Translations under genes and position numbers: made by a program
Assembly (NCBI GenBank): GCA_014529385.2
Contig: CM043962.1
Location: 35,927,598 to 35,991,597 of the forward strand
DNA: 64,000 nucleotides
Direction: 5' to 3'
Source: Adiantum capillus-veneris
Lineage: Eukaryota; Streptophyta; Polypodiopsida; Polypodiales; Pteridaceae
Shown here: positions 1 to 12,112 of the stretch, piece after piece
How the letters are laid out: every line of letters begins with the position of its first letter
How positions within the stretch are numbered: the first letter of the stretch is position 1
Notes under the pieces: model-generated
Seen by the model: only the letters and a program-made list of their open reading frames with translations
Database searches by the model: none
Told to the model about the DNA's origin: nothing

Positions 1-245
1 AAGGGGCTTTTATATTCAATTTTGGAAAAAAATCTTAAAGTAAGGGGTCGTTTTATTCATTTAGACTTGTTAAAAGAGGGGTTCTTTTAATACCCCATGA
101 ACGCACGTTATGTAGGGGGTATTGAATGGTGAACCCCGTGAGGGTGTGACATGATATAACCCATTGGCATTTACGAGAGCCTCACCATGATCAAACCATT
201 ACTTGTAGAAATCACGTTCATGTCTAGTCATAGTGATAGATTGTG

Positions 246-247
<2 letters not shown>
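1..247. other. Unassigned intergenic sequence
   Basis: No reading frame, repeat or element boundary that I can recognise. It is mildly AT-rich and runs into the microsatellite cluster that follows. Confidence 0.4.
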
Positions 248-312
<65 letters not shown>

Positions 313-366
313 ATGCCCTTCTTCCTTAACCCTTCTTCATTGTTCCTCAACTTATTTTTTGACCCA

Positions 367-409
<43 letters not shown>
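248..409. repeat. Compound microsatellite cluster (TA)n(GA)n ... (CT)n
   Basis: A (TA)n tract (about 248-281) passes directly into (GA)n (about 282-311). After a 58-bp pyrimidine-rich spacer comes an uninterrupted (CT)n tract (370-409). The GA and CT tracts face each other as an inverted pair that could fold together. Open frames across this block translate to IYIYIY, ERERER and SLSLSL and are not genes. In this window such tracts usually sit inside retrotransposon LTRs, but no LTR edge is visible here. Confidence 0.95.
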
Positions 410-412
<3 letters not shown>

Positions 413-1380
413 CAAGGAGTTGTATAGAGAGGCCTCAAGTTGTTATGCTATTGAGGATGGTTTGCAGCAAACCCTGGATATCACATGACATAATACGAAC
501 TGAGTTTGACTTCCATGGTGATTGAGGCACTTATTTCAGATAGTGGGGTATATTCGTAGAGTGGTGAGCAGTGACAGACATGGCCGGGATTTTGAGAGAC
601 TACCACCATTTCAATATGATCTACACGCTCCCGCATATACAACTATCTGATTTGGAGAAACTATTTACAAAAATAACCACACTCGTCTCAGATTTCCTCC
701 AATAATGTCCATAGGTTTTCAATCCAATCAATAGATGTAGGCAAAGTCTCCATCGAATATTTGTAGTCTTAACCCGAACTTGTGATGTGGTAGTATAATA
801 GCAGTCAATAGGTCCACGATTTACTCCGGATTACCAGATCTTGTTTTTTTCCCTTTCTTCCATAATTTCAACTGATGGATTAGTAATAGGTGAAGTAATA
901 AAAAGGAAACAAGGAATAATTTCGATTACGCGTAGGTTGCATGAGTGTTGTAGAAAGTAAGGTATCAAGAAAGAATGAAATAAAGATACAAGATGGAGGA
1001 AGCTCTAGGTTTGTGATATTACATAATATATCCAAAAGTAGAGGCAAGTGAGGATCAAGGAGGCATGGGTGTGACTGTTATTATCTTGGGTACAAAGTGT
1101 GTGTTGAAGTGGTAGCGCATGTTACTATTCTTTGGTAGTGATGTTTATGAGCACACTTAGGACCACCAAGGCTTCTTTTCCCTTCCTAAGAGGTTTTCCC
1201 CCATTGGCTCTTGATAGTACACTGGTACAAGAAGTGTCATCTAGAACAAGCTGGTCTAAGCAACGTGGGGTTTATAAGGCTTTTATTGAGGCCTAACAAA
1301 GGAAGAGTAATATGAAACTCCTAATGCATCTTCTTTGAGTGGTGATTTGTGATAGTTTCACCTATTTTTAATAGCAACAA
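410..1380. other. Unassigned intergenic sequence
   Basis: I see no credible coding frame, RNA gene or terminal repeat here. The last part may be a decayed upstream gag portion of the copia remnant that follows, but it is too degraded to align by eye. Confidence 0.4.
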
Positions 1381-2040
1381 GTTTGAGGAATTTTGTTAAA
1401 AATGACAAAAAGAAGTTGGTTTGTCATTATTGTAAGGAAAAATATCATCTTATCAAGCAAAGTCCGAAGCTTAAAGCTAAAGAGGCAAGCAAGAGGCAAA
1501 TGTAGCCATTGAAAATGCTTCCTTTAATGCAAATTTGGCCAATATTGTGCTGGTTGTATAAGGGTCTTTTACTGCACAATGTTTATATGAGCCTTTTGTA
1601 CATTATGTATGTGCTACATAAGTTGTGGATTATGTTTGGTACTTTGGTAATGGTGCAGTCAAGAACACTTACTTCTCATAGAGATTTGTTCACTTCTCTT
1701 GAGGTTTTCCTTAATGAGTTACTGTGCCAACAATGCCTCTTATGGGGGAGCTAGAAAGATTATGCTAACAGATACAAGTGGAAATTCTTTTACACTTGCG
1801 GATGCCTTGTATGTGCCTACAATGAAGATGAATCTATTGTTTGTTTTTGAAATTGCAAAATTTGGTATTGTTGTCAAGATTACGGACGACAGGTGTTTGT
1901 GCATGATCTCAATTGTGAATATGCTATTGTGGTTTCTAGTACTCTTTTTCATGGGATTTATAAGCTCAATTTTCAGATATTTACATATAAAAAAGATCAA
2001 ATTTTTTCATTTAAATAAAGTAAATTTGCATATTGATTAA
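1381..2040 (+). pseudogene. Ty1/copia remnant: Gag zinc knuckle to protease/pre-integrase region
   Basis: From about 1,410 the plus strand reads VCHYCKEKYHLIKQS, a CX2CX4HX4C knuckle whose last Cys is Ser, followed by PKLKAKEA. The frame at 1,699-2,040 reads CANNASYGGARKIMLTD and FTLADALYVP, then VVKITDDRCL. These match, in the same order, the knuckle and post-protease region of the minus-strand copia element at 8.9-15 kb (HYCKANDHLIKFC, CANNASYPVHGVGKIVL, FTLVDALYV, VVKFVDDRC). It is therefore a second, older copy of that family in the opposite orientation. The DSG protease motif is not readable and several stops and shifts intervene. No LTRs were found, so this is a fragment. Confidence 0.75.
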
Positions 2041-2407
2041 CATGTCTCATTTAGGTCAATACTTTTATATGCATGTGTTGGCGGATATGTGGCAGGCAGA
2101 CACTAGCATAGTGAGAACAAAACCAACAACTCTATGTCAGCCAAGGATGAAGCTTAACCCGTAGGCACATGGAAACAAGGAGATGGATGTCAATCACCTA
2201 CTCGACCTTCTTAGACAATCTCTTCTCAAGGAAACCAAATCTAGACGTCCTATGCACTTGTGAATACAACTGAACCTACAATGCACATGCTATCCAAAAC
2301 TAGACCAAGCACATTCGAAAAGTCACAAAACTCATAGAAAGCACTCTCCTCATCAAGAGGTCATTACCCTAGGGCTTAGAATTAATATCCTACCTAGAAC
2401 CACCCCG
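2041..2407. other. Unassigned sequence between copia remnant and LTR
   Basis: No coding frame or repeat recognised. It includes the probable far side of the copia remnant and the left flank of the LTR-like block that follows. Confidence 0.3.
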
Positions 2408-3019
<612 letters not shown>

Positions 3020-3031
3020 CTCCCCCCCTTC
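3020..3031 (-). other. Polypurine tract (plus-strand DNA primer)
   Basis: The minus strand reads GAAGGGGGGGAG immediately before the LTR TGTT. Such a tract primes second-strand DNA synthesis in LTR retroelements. Very similar tracts (AGGAAGGGGGG) occur at 19.64, 26.49, 53.78 and 55.81 kb, all on the minus strand, and define the 3' ends of a set of related elements. Confidence 0.7.
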
Positions 3032-6000
3032 TGCATCCATGTCGTCCCTGACATGACGGGTCTTGATCTCCTGATTTGGTAATAATTCTTAGCCTTTGAG
3101 TCAGTGGAATCCTTGGGGCTCTACTAGCTTCAAGTATGACTTGTACCTTATGTTGCCAAAGGTGACTATGGGGCGGAATATTTTTCCGTCATAAGTAAAG
3201 AAGCCAGTGTAGAAGGCTTGCTCAAAATCTTGCATGATGTGGTAGCTTGGTAAGAGCATTATCCTTTGGTATAACATATGTAACATCTTTAGGGATGGCT
3301 ACTTTGACAAGTCAAATGTCAATGTGGTGACAGTGTTTCCTGTTGATAGTAGGGTTGAGTTTGTAGCTTTTGGACGATGCAAACACTTCAATGCACACCA
3401 GGAGGGTTTTGCATATCCTCTTGATCATCACACACATCAAGCCCCGTTTAGGGTTTTCACCATATATGATACACTTATTCTCTCTTCTTCCTTGGGCGGT
3501 GCCATAGATGGGTAATTGAACCGTGTGGGATGTTTCTTCAAGATTTTGGTGTGGTTTGCCTATGTGTGTACACAAGGGACTGGGCAAAACAAAGTGTCAT
3601 CCCTCATGTTTGGGCAAGAAATTTACAAAATCCAGGGTACTTGAGGAGCCACACTTTTCTCCACTTTGGTTGGGAGTCCACTATCTACTTTGCAGTATCT
3701 GGATCTTTGACATCTCCCTCATACAATGGCTCTGTTGCTTCCTCTTTTAATCTTTTCTTGATCACCAACACTTCATACTAAATGGGAGTGAAGTTTGCAT
3801 CCATTCCTCCCTAAGAACATGTGTGGCAAGCCCTTGGACTCCTACTGAGTGTATCATTTGTGTCTCCCACGCCAAGGATGCCTTGTGGTCTTCAACAGTA
3901 GATTTTTTTATTAGAGTTTGGAGGTGTTTCTCCTCCTCTACAGTTAACAATTTCTCTCCTTCCTCCTATGTAGTTTCTCTTCTAGGTGATGTAGATCTTC
4001 TGCGTCTTCAAGAACCTACAAGGGCTCATGTCTAGCATTAATCCCAAGGTTACTGGGCCTTAATTCTATTTCTTGTGTCCTTGCTTCGGCTATTTTTTTT
4101 GTAGTTATCCTACCTGTTGTTGAGCAAGTCTATCTTTCTTTGTAGCTTCTTCTTCTTGATCTACCAACAATTCTTACAAAGTAGCTAACTGTAGTTGGAG
4201 CTCTTCGTGTCCTTTGTGGAGTTCTTTGTGTTGAGACTTCATTCTTTCCTCTGTGGCTAGGGACCCTTCTGCCATATGCATTATTTGTCTTTGTTCTATC
4301 CGTAATTCATTTTGTAGGGCAATGATTTATGATTCCAAAGCTTGTATAGCATGGTATCTGCCCCTGAAACTGCCCATATAGCCCTCGCGATTTCTCTGAG
4401 TCTCTTGATTTTCAAGTCCTGGAGCTCTAATATGGATTTCAGCTCCCGCACTTCATCTTTTGTTGCTTCCAGCTCATCCTCAACCATTTTCAGTGTGGAG
4501 ATTGTCTCCTTCGGTTTTGGCCTCTCTTAGTGTTGTACAGAGAGTCTCAAGCTCTTTTCCTGCTTCCTCAACTTTTTGGTTCCTAATGTGGATCATGCTT
4601 GAGAGGTGATCATGCTCCGTGTGAATATTGTCTTCCCTGGTACGTAGCATACTCTTTTCTTTACTCAGTGTTAGAGACAGGGTTTTGATTCTGTCAAGTA
4701 CTTGATATGCCGCTCTCACATCCTCTTCATTTGCTGCAACCATGCTTCTTGTTGATGGTATGGGGATCGTGCTAGAAAAGGGAACCTGGTGTCCCATACT
4801 CAACATGACTCTTGCTTGAGGTGCTCTCCACGGCCGGCGAATGGTCTCCATTGTGGTGCATGCGGGATTTGTACCAAGCCTGGCACTCCAGGCTATGGGG
4901 ATTGCCTTTCTTGTGCTCTTCTATGTGTTTCTTGGTTTAACTGCAGTCCTTTTGATCTATCAACTCTCATTTTTTCCTTAGGAATCTCCTTTCCCTCTTA
5001 CTCCTCTTGGGCAGCCCACGGTGGGGTTGGAGTGCCATAGACCACTGTAGAAGCCTTTGCCAATTTGTATCCTACTTGAAGGAGGTCTTTATAAGTGTCC
5101 CTTTATTCCTTTTCCTTGTCATTTGGTGGAGGTTCTGCCTCTTCTGTCTTTTTTGGTGAGTGTTGTGGTTGGGATGTAGAGGGCTTTGGGCTTGGAGGAG
5201 GGGTAGAGGAGCTTGGTGGTGAAGGTGGTGGGGCTGCATTTTGTGTTTGGTCACCTTCAAGACTAGAGCCTCTGTCATTTCTTTTAGCTTCCTCTTGATA
5301 TCTTGTACCTCCTCCATCCCGAAGGGCTCTAAATTTTGTTGTTCAATCACCTTTTCAGTTTCTTCATAGGCTCGGATGTAATGATCAAATTGATCCTCTA
5401 GCAGTCTTGAGGAACTTCCTCCGATTTTTGCTGGGTCTGTTACTCAATACTCCTCAAAGTCTCCTTTGAGTATCTTTTTGGGCCTTGATTCTTTTGCCGA
5501 CATCATCTTACCCTTATTTTTTGGGGGCTCCTCAGACTCTTCCTTTGGTATAGTCTCTAGCCTTCTCCGAAGTCATGTGGTGACTGGTGGTGCTACTGCT
5601 ATTACTGGTTCATCTTTTGTATCTTGCTTTAACTTGAACTTACTCATTTTGGGTTGGTGGATCGGGCCACTCTTCTCTTGTGCCGATAGCTTCATATGCA
5701 ATCTCCACCTTCAGTGTACTTGGGATTTTCTATACCCATGATGACCACTTGCTCATGCAGATATTGGGTGTAATTCACTTCTTTAGGCATACTTCTTTTC
5801 AATTCCCAAGTTATTGTAGTAGACACTACATGGGGAGATGTTGTGTATTTTTGTGGCTACTTGCTACAAACATGGAAGTATTGGTCTAAAGTTTGCAGAT
5901 CTTTGCAGCTCTTGGGTCTACCAGGTCTTTGAATGTCTGATTGGGTTTATTTTGAGAGTAGACCTTTACTTCATCTCTTCTTTCTCTAATGGAGCTACCC

Positions 6001-6457
6001 TTATTGTGGAGCCCCAGTGCATTTGCTATGGTTTGAGTGTAATCATCGTCTTTGTCTTCTGTCCATCCAAAGCAGTAATCATTGCCTTGCCATCTTTTTG
6101 GATTGAGTTGACTAGCTCGTAGACTCTTTGTATATCTACACCCGTTGGTGGTGCTGTAAAGAACTTGTACAAATCTACTCTTTCCAGTTGGGTGAGTGTT
6201 TCTTATTTGTTTGCATATTTCAATATTTCTTGTGGATTCACTGGGATATCCACTGTATTTCCTTGTAGGTCTCTAAATGTACCTTGGTACATTGCCAATC
6301 CTTCCCTTTCCAATGTGGCTTCATCTACCCAAGCCTTGGTTGGTTTCAATGTCTCTTCTGGTAGTGTGTAAGGCTCATTGGCTGTAATAATGTCCTTCAA
6401 GGAGAGTCTCTTCTTCTTAGCTGGTGATTTGCTGGTTTCCATTGATCTTGCCGGCAC
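3032..6457 (-). pseudogene. Broken coiled-coil / proline-rich ORF of a non-autonomous LTR element
   Basis: I do not recognise this protein. The best start is the Met at 6,457 (MPARSMETSKSPAKKKRLSLK). The frame reads to a TAA at 6,203 and then continues in the same frame for about 50 more codons (ETLTQLERVDLYKFFTAPPT and onward) before a stop near 6,030, so the first stop is probably a mutation. Further 3' are an acidic/proline-rich stretch (about 5,300-5,110, in shifting frames) and a heptad-rich coiled coil (4,851-4,296: KTLSLTLSKEKSMLRTRE, then KELETLCTTLREAKTE, then ELEATKDEVRELKSILELQD). A short clean segment (3,286-3,101) ends just before the polypurine tract. No reverse transcriptase, integrase or RNase H motif is present. 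A Gag-like structural role is a guess from position between leader and polypurine tract. Confidence 0.5.
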
Positions 6458-6613
6458 TCCAAGTGCAAAAGTTAGCGTTGTTTACAAAATCTGGCATTTT
6501 TTATCAATTTCTAGCTATCCAAATGACTTCAAATTTGACACACAAGCTAATTAGGGCCTAAGGGTGCTATGCATGCAATCAAAATTGCATTTTGGGTGCA
6601 TATTCATTTTGTG
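6458..6613. other. Leader between the palindrome array and the broken ORF
   Basis: A noncoding stretch immediately 5' (minus strand) of the Met at 6,457. It contains no clear signal of its own. Confidence 0.4.
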
Positions 6614-8337
6614 AGACATCATACGCATATGATGTCTAGGTGCTCAAAACTGAGTGATGTTTCATATGAGCATAGCTAATAGCATGTACATCATGGATAT
6701 ATGCCTGGATTTCAATTTGGATGTCATTTGGACAAGTTGTGACCATTAGAACTCCTTTCTGGCTCTAAAGTTGGATTTTGGCTTAAATGAGGTTCAAACG
6801 GGGTGAAACTTGGTAGATGCTCTCATAATCATGTGGTAAAGGCTTAGAAGGGGTCAAGATAGCTTCCATGTTCCTTTTCAGGTTAGTGCGACATCATACG
6901 CGTATGATGTCTACTTTGTTCAAAATGATATAAACTTGTACTATAGATAGGCCTTAGCATGATATAGACTCCTGTGATGTTAGAGTTTGATTTGGGTTTC
7001 TTCTCATGTGTTTGAAACCAAAAATTAGATATAGAGCTTGGGATTCCGAAACCTAGGTTTAGATGGGTATACAGAATCAAAACATGACAAGACATGGGTT
7101 GTGGGCTAAGATTAATGGGATAAAGGCATTGGAAGTGAGAAATCCCCCTAGATTGGGCATTTGGACCTTTAGAGACATCATACGCGTATGATGTCTCTAT
7201 TGAGATTTTTGGCCCAGAATTCATCTATAGCATCCTTAGGTGATGGAAAATCCTTTGATCATCTCAAATTTTGAGTTGGAGATGAGTCATGTGTTTGGGG
7301 CCATAGATTGTGTCTTTTTCTAGGATTTTTTGATTTTAGGCTCCAGGTGGTCACAACCTTGTTCAAACTTGTCCAAATTGAATGCATGGCCCTTATACTA
7401 TGTGGTGAGCATGCTCTTGATGAAAGTTGTGGAGTTTGGCGTCTGTATGAGAGAAGAGACATCATACAAGTATGATGTCTGCTGATGCAAAACATCTTGA
7501 AACTCCTTGGATAAGTTGTATATAGCTCTTGCATGGTGTCCATGGTCTTAGATTTGAAATTGAGCTTGTGAATGGGTATCAAAGAGCTTTAAGGGGTTTT
7601 TGTATCCAGATCTTCTTTTTTTTTGGGTGATTAAAGGTCAAAAGATCTTCAAATGTGATGAAAATTTGTTGGGGAGCTCAGAATGATGTGTATATAGTGT
7701 TAAAGTTTCCAAAATCACAACATCATGTCAATTCAAGGGGTATAGACATCATACGTGTATGATGTCTAGGTTGGCATTTTTGGCTCAAACTTGTTGTAGA
7801 GGTAGCTCATGAAGTGTGTATGGATATGATGTGTGCAAATAGGAATTTGGACTAGTGCTTATGAGCCCAAGGACAAAGAACTAGTTTATGACACTTTGAT
7901 TTGGAAAATGATGAGGGTGGTGATCAAAACATGCCCAAAGGTGCCCAAACGTGTAGAGGCTACATGTACCATGCCTTACAAATCTAGCTGTTCAGAATGT
8001 TGACATAACTCCTCTGGTGACAGGTCTAGACATCATACACGTATCATGTCTTGCAAATTGGATATTCAAGCATTGGAACATGATGTATAGGCTATGTGCT
8101 TGCTTTGTGTAAAATTTCACTTGATTTGAAGCACTTTTGATAAGTCCAAAGACAAATTATGGCATTAGGGCAAGTAGGCTTTGCATTTTTTGGGTCTTGA
8201 GTACCCTAATTAGCTCCAAGTCTTCAGGAATTTTAGGTGCTTCATGTTTAGGGTATGCACAATGTGTTTGTGAAGTCAAGTGAGTGATTTTTGTACAAAA
8301 TCTGGGTGTGATATCACATCATAAACATAGTATGTCT
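6614..8337. repeat. Seven regularly spaced palindromes (about 285-bp period)
   Basis: A palindrome made of AGACATCATACG followed by its reverse complement recurs at 6,614-6,637, 6,890-6,911, 7,170-7,199, 7,457-7,480, 7,744-7,767, 8,028-8,051 and about 8,314-8,337. Start-to-start spacing is about 275-287 bp. The copy at 7,170-7,199 is a perfect 30-bp palindrome and the one at 6,890-6,911 is perfect over 22 bp. Others have one to three changes, and the last is the most decayed. The roughly 260 bp between palindromes is only weakly alike from unit to unit, so this looks like an old tandem repeat in which the palindrome has been preserved. It lies in the presumed 5' leader of the minus-strand element. 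Confidence 0.85.
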
Positions 8338-8897
8338 ACTTTGATAAAAAATGAGTTTGATGCCTTGGGGTGTTTTGTGCTTGTGCCCTAAGCCCTACTA
8401 GCTAGTTTTCAACTTAAAAAGTCAGATGTTTAGCTTAGAAACTCCCTGTTTGGAATTTCAGTCTCTGAAAGGGATTTCTTCATTTGAAGATAACTTCCTG
8501 CAAAGATTATTCTTGAGCTCCATCTCCCAAGATGCTGATGCAGAAGGGCACCTTCCCATGGCTTTGACGTATCATTTGGCCTCACGATTACCCTTTTTGG
8601 TGATTTGTCACTCAAATAGCATCTTTTTATGAGGAGATGGTATGCGATAATTTTTCTTGATGTTTGACCCTACATGTTGGTTGTCAATGATATGTCAATG
8701 ATGTGAGATTCCCAACCCACCAATACCAAGATTAGGATGGGGTTGTTGAGAGGTCTCTAGGCCTATTAAAATTCAGACTCTCTAAACATGAAAAATCCAG
8801 GGAATAGAACTTTACCATTGACAATGGCTTGGGTCTATAGCCCTAGAAGGAGACCTAATCCTATCTCCCAGCAAAAAGGGGACAACATCCTAAAAAT
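8338..8897. other. Unassigned sequence flanking the copia insertion
   Basis: No gene recognised. The short open frames near 8,430-8,630 overlap on both strands and show no motif. This is the left target flank of copia element 1, and its continuation on the other side begins at 14,961. Confidence 0.4.
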
Positions 8898-8902
8898 CTA
8901 AG

Positions 8903-9129
8903 TGTTGGAATTAGGGTTGCAGAGAAACGCACACAGCTTGGAGAAGACGAAGGAAGCTCAAGGCACACAATATAGAGTGTGTTACTTAGTATGCAATGGA
9001 AAGATAGATAGACCTAGAGTGATGGGCGTATATCCAATGCTCGTGGGAAAAAACCTCCTAAAGAGGGAAAAAATGCCCCCGCAGTCCTAGTGTGTTCACA
9101 CAGATCTCTACCACATGTATATGGTAATA
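8903..9129 (-). repeat. Copia element 1, 3' LTR
   Basis: Begins TGTTGGAATTAGGG on the plus strand and aligns without gaps to 14,729-14,955. Its last two bases are TA where the partner has CA. The adjoining minus-strand purine run CCAGGGAGG (about 9,131-9,139) is the likely polypurine tract. Confidence 0.93.
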
Positions 9130-9204
9130 AATCCTCCCTGGAGTGATGCGGTGAACGAGATCTGGCACATGAGTAAAGGGAATTGTCATGCCCTGAGGAC
9201 ATGA

Positions 9205-9780
9205 TCAGTCCACAAAGGGGAGTAAGCCCAAAGCTTTGCGGAAAGCTTCAAGCTTCTCATGAGACAATGCCTTTGTGAAAAGATCTGCAAGGTTGTCCTG
9301 TGTTGGCACATAAGCCAAGCTGATCTCTCCTACTGAGAGCCTCTCCCTGACATAGTGGTAATGCACCTCAATGTGCTTTGTGCGAGCATGAAAAAATGGG
9401 TTCCTTGCAACTGCCAATGTTCTCTGAATGTCAGTGTAGATAGCGTTGGCAGTGTCCTGTCTAACACCCAAATCAGCCATAAGGCGTCTGAGACATACAC
9501 ACTCAACCGTAGCTGTGAAGACTGCCCTGTACTCAGCCTCACAACTCAAAGTGGCCACAGTAGGTTGATTCTTTTTCAACCATGATATACATGAACTACC
9601 AAGCATGAAACAAAAACCACTTGTGGACACTCGCGTGTCAAAACAACCAGCCCAATCTGAGTCCAAAAAAGCATGTAAGTCTGGCGGCAATGATCCCCCC
9701 TTGGGATAAAACAAGCCAAGATGTAAAGTGCCACTAAGGTAGTAGAAAATCCTCTTGACAGCCTGCCAATGATTAGACCC
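9205..9780 (-). pseudogene. Copia element 1 RNase H
   Basis: RNase H removes the RNA template during reverse transcription. Reading from 9,714 are FLDSDWAGCFDTRVSTSGF (first catalytic Asp), ATLSCEAEYRA (catalytic Glu), IYTDIQRTLAVARNP (third Asp, with TDIQ where TDNQ is usual) and HIEVHYHYVRE, then the family-typical end PADLFTKAL-like DNLADLFTKALS. The frame ends at 9,205 after a normal C-terminus. The stop upstream of 9,714 separates it from the reverse transcriptase, so it is not expressed as one polyprotein in this copy. Confidence 0.88.
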
Positions 9781-9783
9781 TGG

Positions 9784-10884
9784 CTATGCATAAATTTGCT
9801 GACCTGTGAGACTGCAAACTGAAATATCTAGCCTCATGTTGCATACATAAATGAGGCAGCCAACAACAGTTTGGTAAAGAGTGACATCAGCAGGATCGCC
9901 GGCATCATGTAGACTCAACTTCAAACCTGTTTCTATGGGAGTGGCAATAGGTTTGCAATCCTCAAGTTTAAACTTACATAGCAATGTCTCTATGTAGCTT
10001 TTTTGACACAAGGCAATACCACCATCACACTGCTTAAACTGTATAACCAAGTAATGATGCAAAAACCCCAAATTTCATCTTGAAAGCAACATTCAAATCA
10101 GCCTTAAATTCAGCAATATGTCTCACATTTGTTCCAGCGACGATCAATAAATCATCAACATAAAGAACCACAATGAGAAGTACATCACCCTCACGCTTTA
10201 CATACAATGTGCTTTCTATTGGATTGTTATGAAAGCCTCGTTTAACCAAATGAGTGTCAACTTTCTCATACCAAGCACGAGGAGATTGCTTCAACCCATA
10301 CAAAGCCTTCTTACATCTGCATACTTTGTCCTCTTGTCCTTTTATGACAAAACCGCGAGGCTGTGTTACATAAACTTCCTCAAATATGCCACCATTCAAG
10401 AAAGCAGTAACAATGTCTGATTGATGTACATCCCAACCAAAACGAGCTGCCAATGCACATAGAAAATGCACAGTAGTCATACGACAAGTGGGAGCAAAAG
10501 TCTCTTCATAATCAATGCCTTTTTGCTATGCATAACCCTTTGCAACAAGTCGAGCCTTATGGCGATCGGTTCACCATCCGGCTTACGTTTCAACTTGTAA
10601 ACCCACTTCGTACCGATGGCCTTTTTGCGAGGAGGCAAATCACATAAAGTCCATGTGTCATTTTCTATAAGTGCATCATATTCTGATTGCATGGCAGCCA
10701 TCCAATTAACTAAATTCTGTGCTTCATCAAAAGACAGAGGCTCCTCCACATCATGTAAGCTAGACACAGACAAAGCATAACAATCTAATGTATAAGATGC
10801 ATGGCGAGAGCCTGAACGAGTACGACTAGACAAAGGTGCATCCAATTTACTGTCACGCAAAGTTTGCACCAACCATTTTTGCAT
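9784..10884 (-). pseudogene. Copia element 1 reverse transcriptase
   Basis: Copies element RNA into DNA. The N-terminal part (10,884-10,477) has SEYDALIENDTWTLCDLPP and GTKWVYKLKRKPDGE. After a frameshift, 10,480-10,034 reads WDVHQSDIVTAFLNGGIFEE (copia VKTAFLNG region), ALYGLKQSPRAWYEK and VLYVDDLLIVAG, with the catalytic YVDD intact. A second frameshift leads into the linker at 10,071-9,784 (PIATPIETGLKL, then YQTVVGCLIYVCNMRLDI). At least two frameshifts make this copy non-functional. Confidence 0.9.
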
Positions 10885-12112
10885 ACCTCTAGTCTGCTCA
10901 TTTTCAGCCCTTTCCTCATCAAGTACATCATGTACATCTGCATCAGTATAATAGGTTGATCTGTAACATTTTCAGAAACCCCCATTGGCTGTACATTTGC
11001 GTCATTGGAAATTACATTCATATGTCCACCACTAAAAAGAGGCAACAAAGTGTCATAAATGTCCTGTGAGCTTACATTACTGTCTCTAGTACATGACAGC
11101 AAGGGCTGAACATAATCTTCCACAAACACTACATCCCGTGAAACCAAAATACGCTTTGTTTGTGGATGATATAACCTGTAACCCTTGCTTTCAGCACTAT
11201 AACCAACAAAAATACATTTTTTGATTGATGTACATCCTAACCAAAATGAGCTGCCAATGCACATAGAAAATGCACAGTAGTCATATAACCAGCACTATAA
11301 CCAACGAAAATACATTTTTTGATTGATGTACATCCTAACCAAAATGAGCTGCCAATGCACATAGAAAATGCACAGTAGTCATACGACAAGTGGGAGCAAA
11401 AGTCTCTTCATAATCTATGCCTTTTTGCTATGCATAACCCTTTGCAACAAGTCGAGCCTTATGGCGATCGATCTCACCATCCGGCTGCGTTTCAACTTGT
11501 GAACCCACTTCGTACCAATGGCCTTTTTGCGAGGAGGAAAATCACATAAAGTCCATATGTCATTTTCTATAAGTGCATCATATTCTGATTGCATGGCAGC
11601 CATCCAATTTACTGAATTCTGTGCTTCATCAAAAGATAGAGGCTCCTCAACATCATGTAAGCTAGACACAGCCAAAGCATAACAATCTGATGCATACGAT
11701 GCATGGCGAGAGCCTGAATGAGTACGACTAGACAAAGGTGCATCCAATTTACTGTCACGCAAAGTGTGCACTAGCCATTTTTGCATACCTCTAGCTTGCT
11801 CATTTTCAGCCCTTTCCTCATCAAGTACATCATGTACATTTGCATCAGTAATAGGCTGATCTGTAACATTTTCAGAAACTGCCATAGGCTGTGCATTTGC
11901 CTCATTGGAAATTACAATTTCCACCACTAAAAAGAGGCAACAAAGTGTCTTAAATGTCCTGTGAGCTTACATTACTGTCTCTAGTACATGACAGCAAGGG
12001 CTGAACATAATCTTCCACAAACACTACATCCCGTGAAACCAAAATATGCTTTGCTTGTGGATGATATAACCTGTAACCCTTGCTTTCAGCACTATAACCA
12101 ACAAAAATACAT
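10419..12112 (-). repeat. Tandem duplication inside copia element 1
   Basis: The segment from about 10,419 (TTGATGTACATCC) to about 11,218 (CAACAAAAATACATTT) recurs from about 11,325 to about 12,112. A roughly 100-bp partial third copy lies between them (about 11,221-11,322) and fuses the start of the unit directly to its end. The duplicated segment encodes the integrase C-terminus (CIFVGYSAESKGYRLYHPQ), the acidic linker and the start of reverse transcriptase (LSFDEAQN, then MAAMQSEYDALIEND). The copies differ at scattered bases, so the duplication is not recent. Confidence 0.88.

Noticed and set aside
3312-3781. Overlapping plus- and minus-strand frames as host genes
   Set aside because: They are shadows within the decayed interior of the LTR element and share no motif with known proteins.
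6614-8337. CRISPR-like array
   Set aside because: Repeats are palindromic and regularly spaced, but the spacers are about 260 bp and weakly related, there are no cas genes, and the context is plant nuclear DNA.
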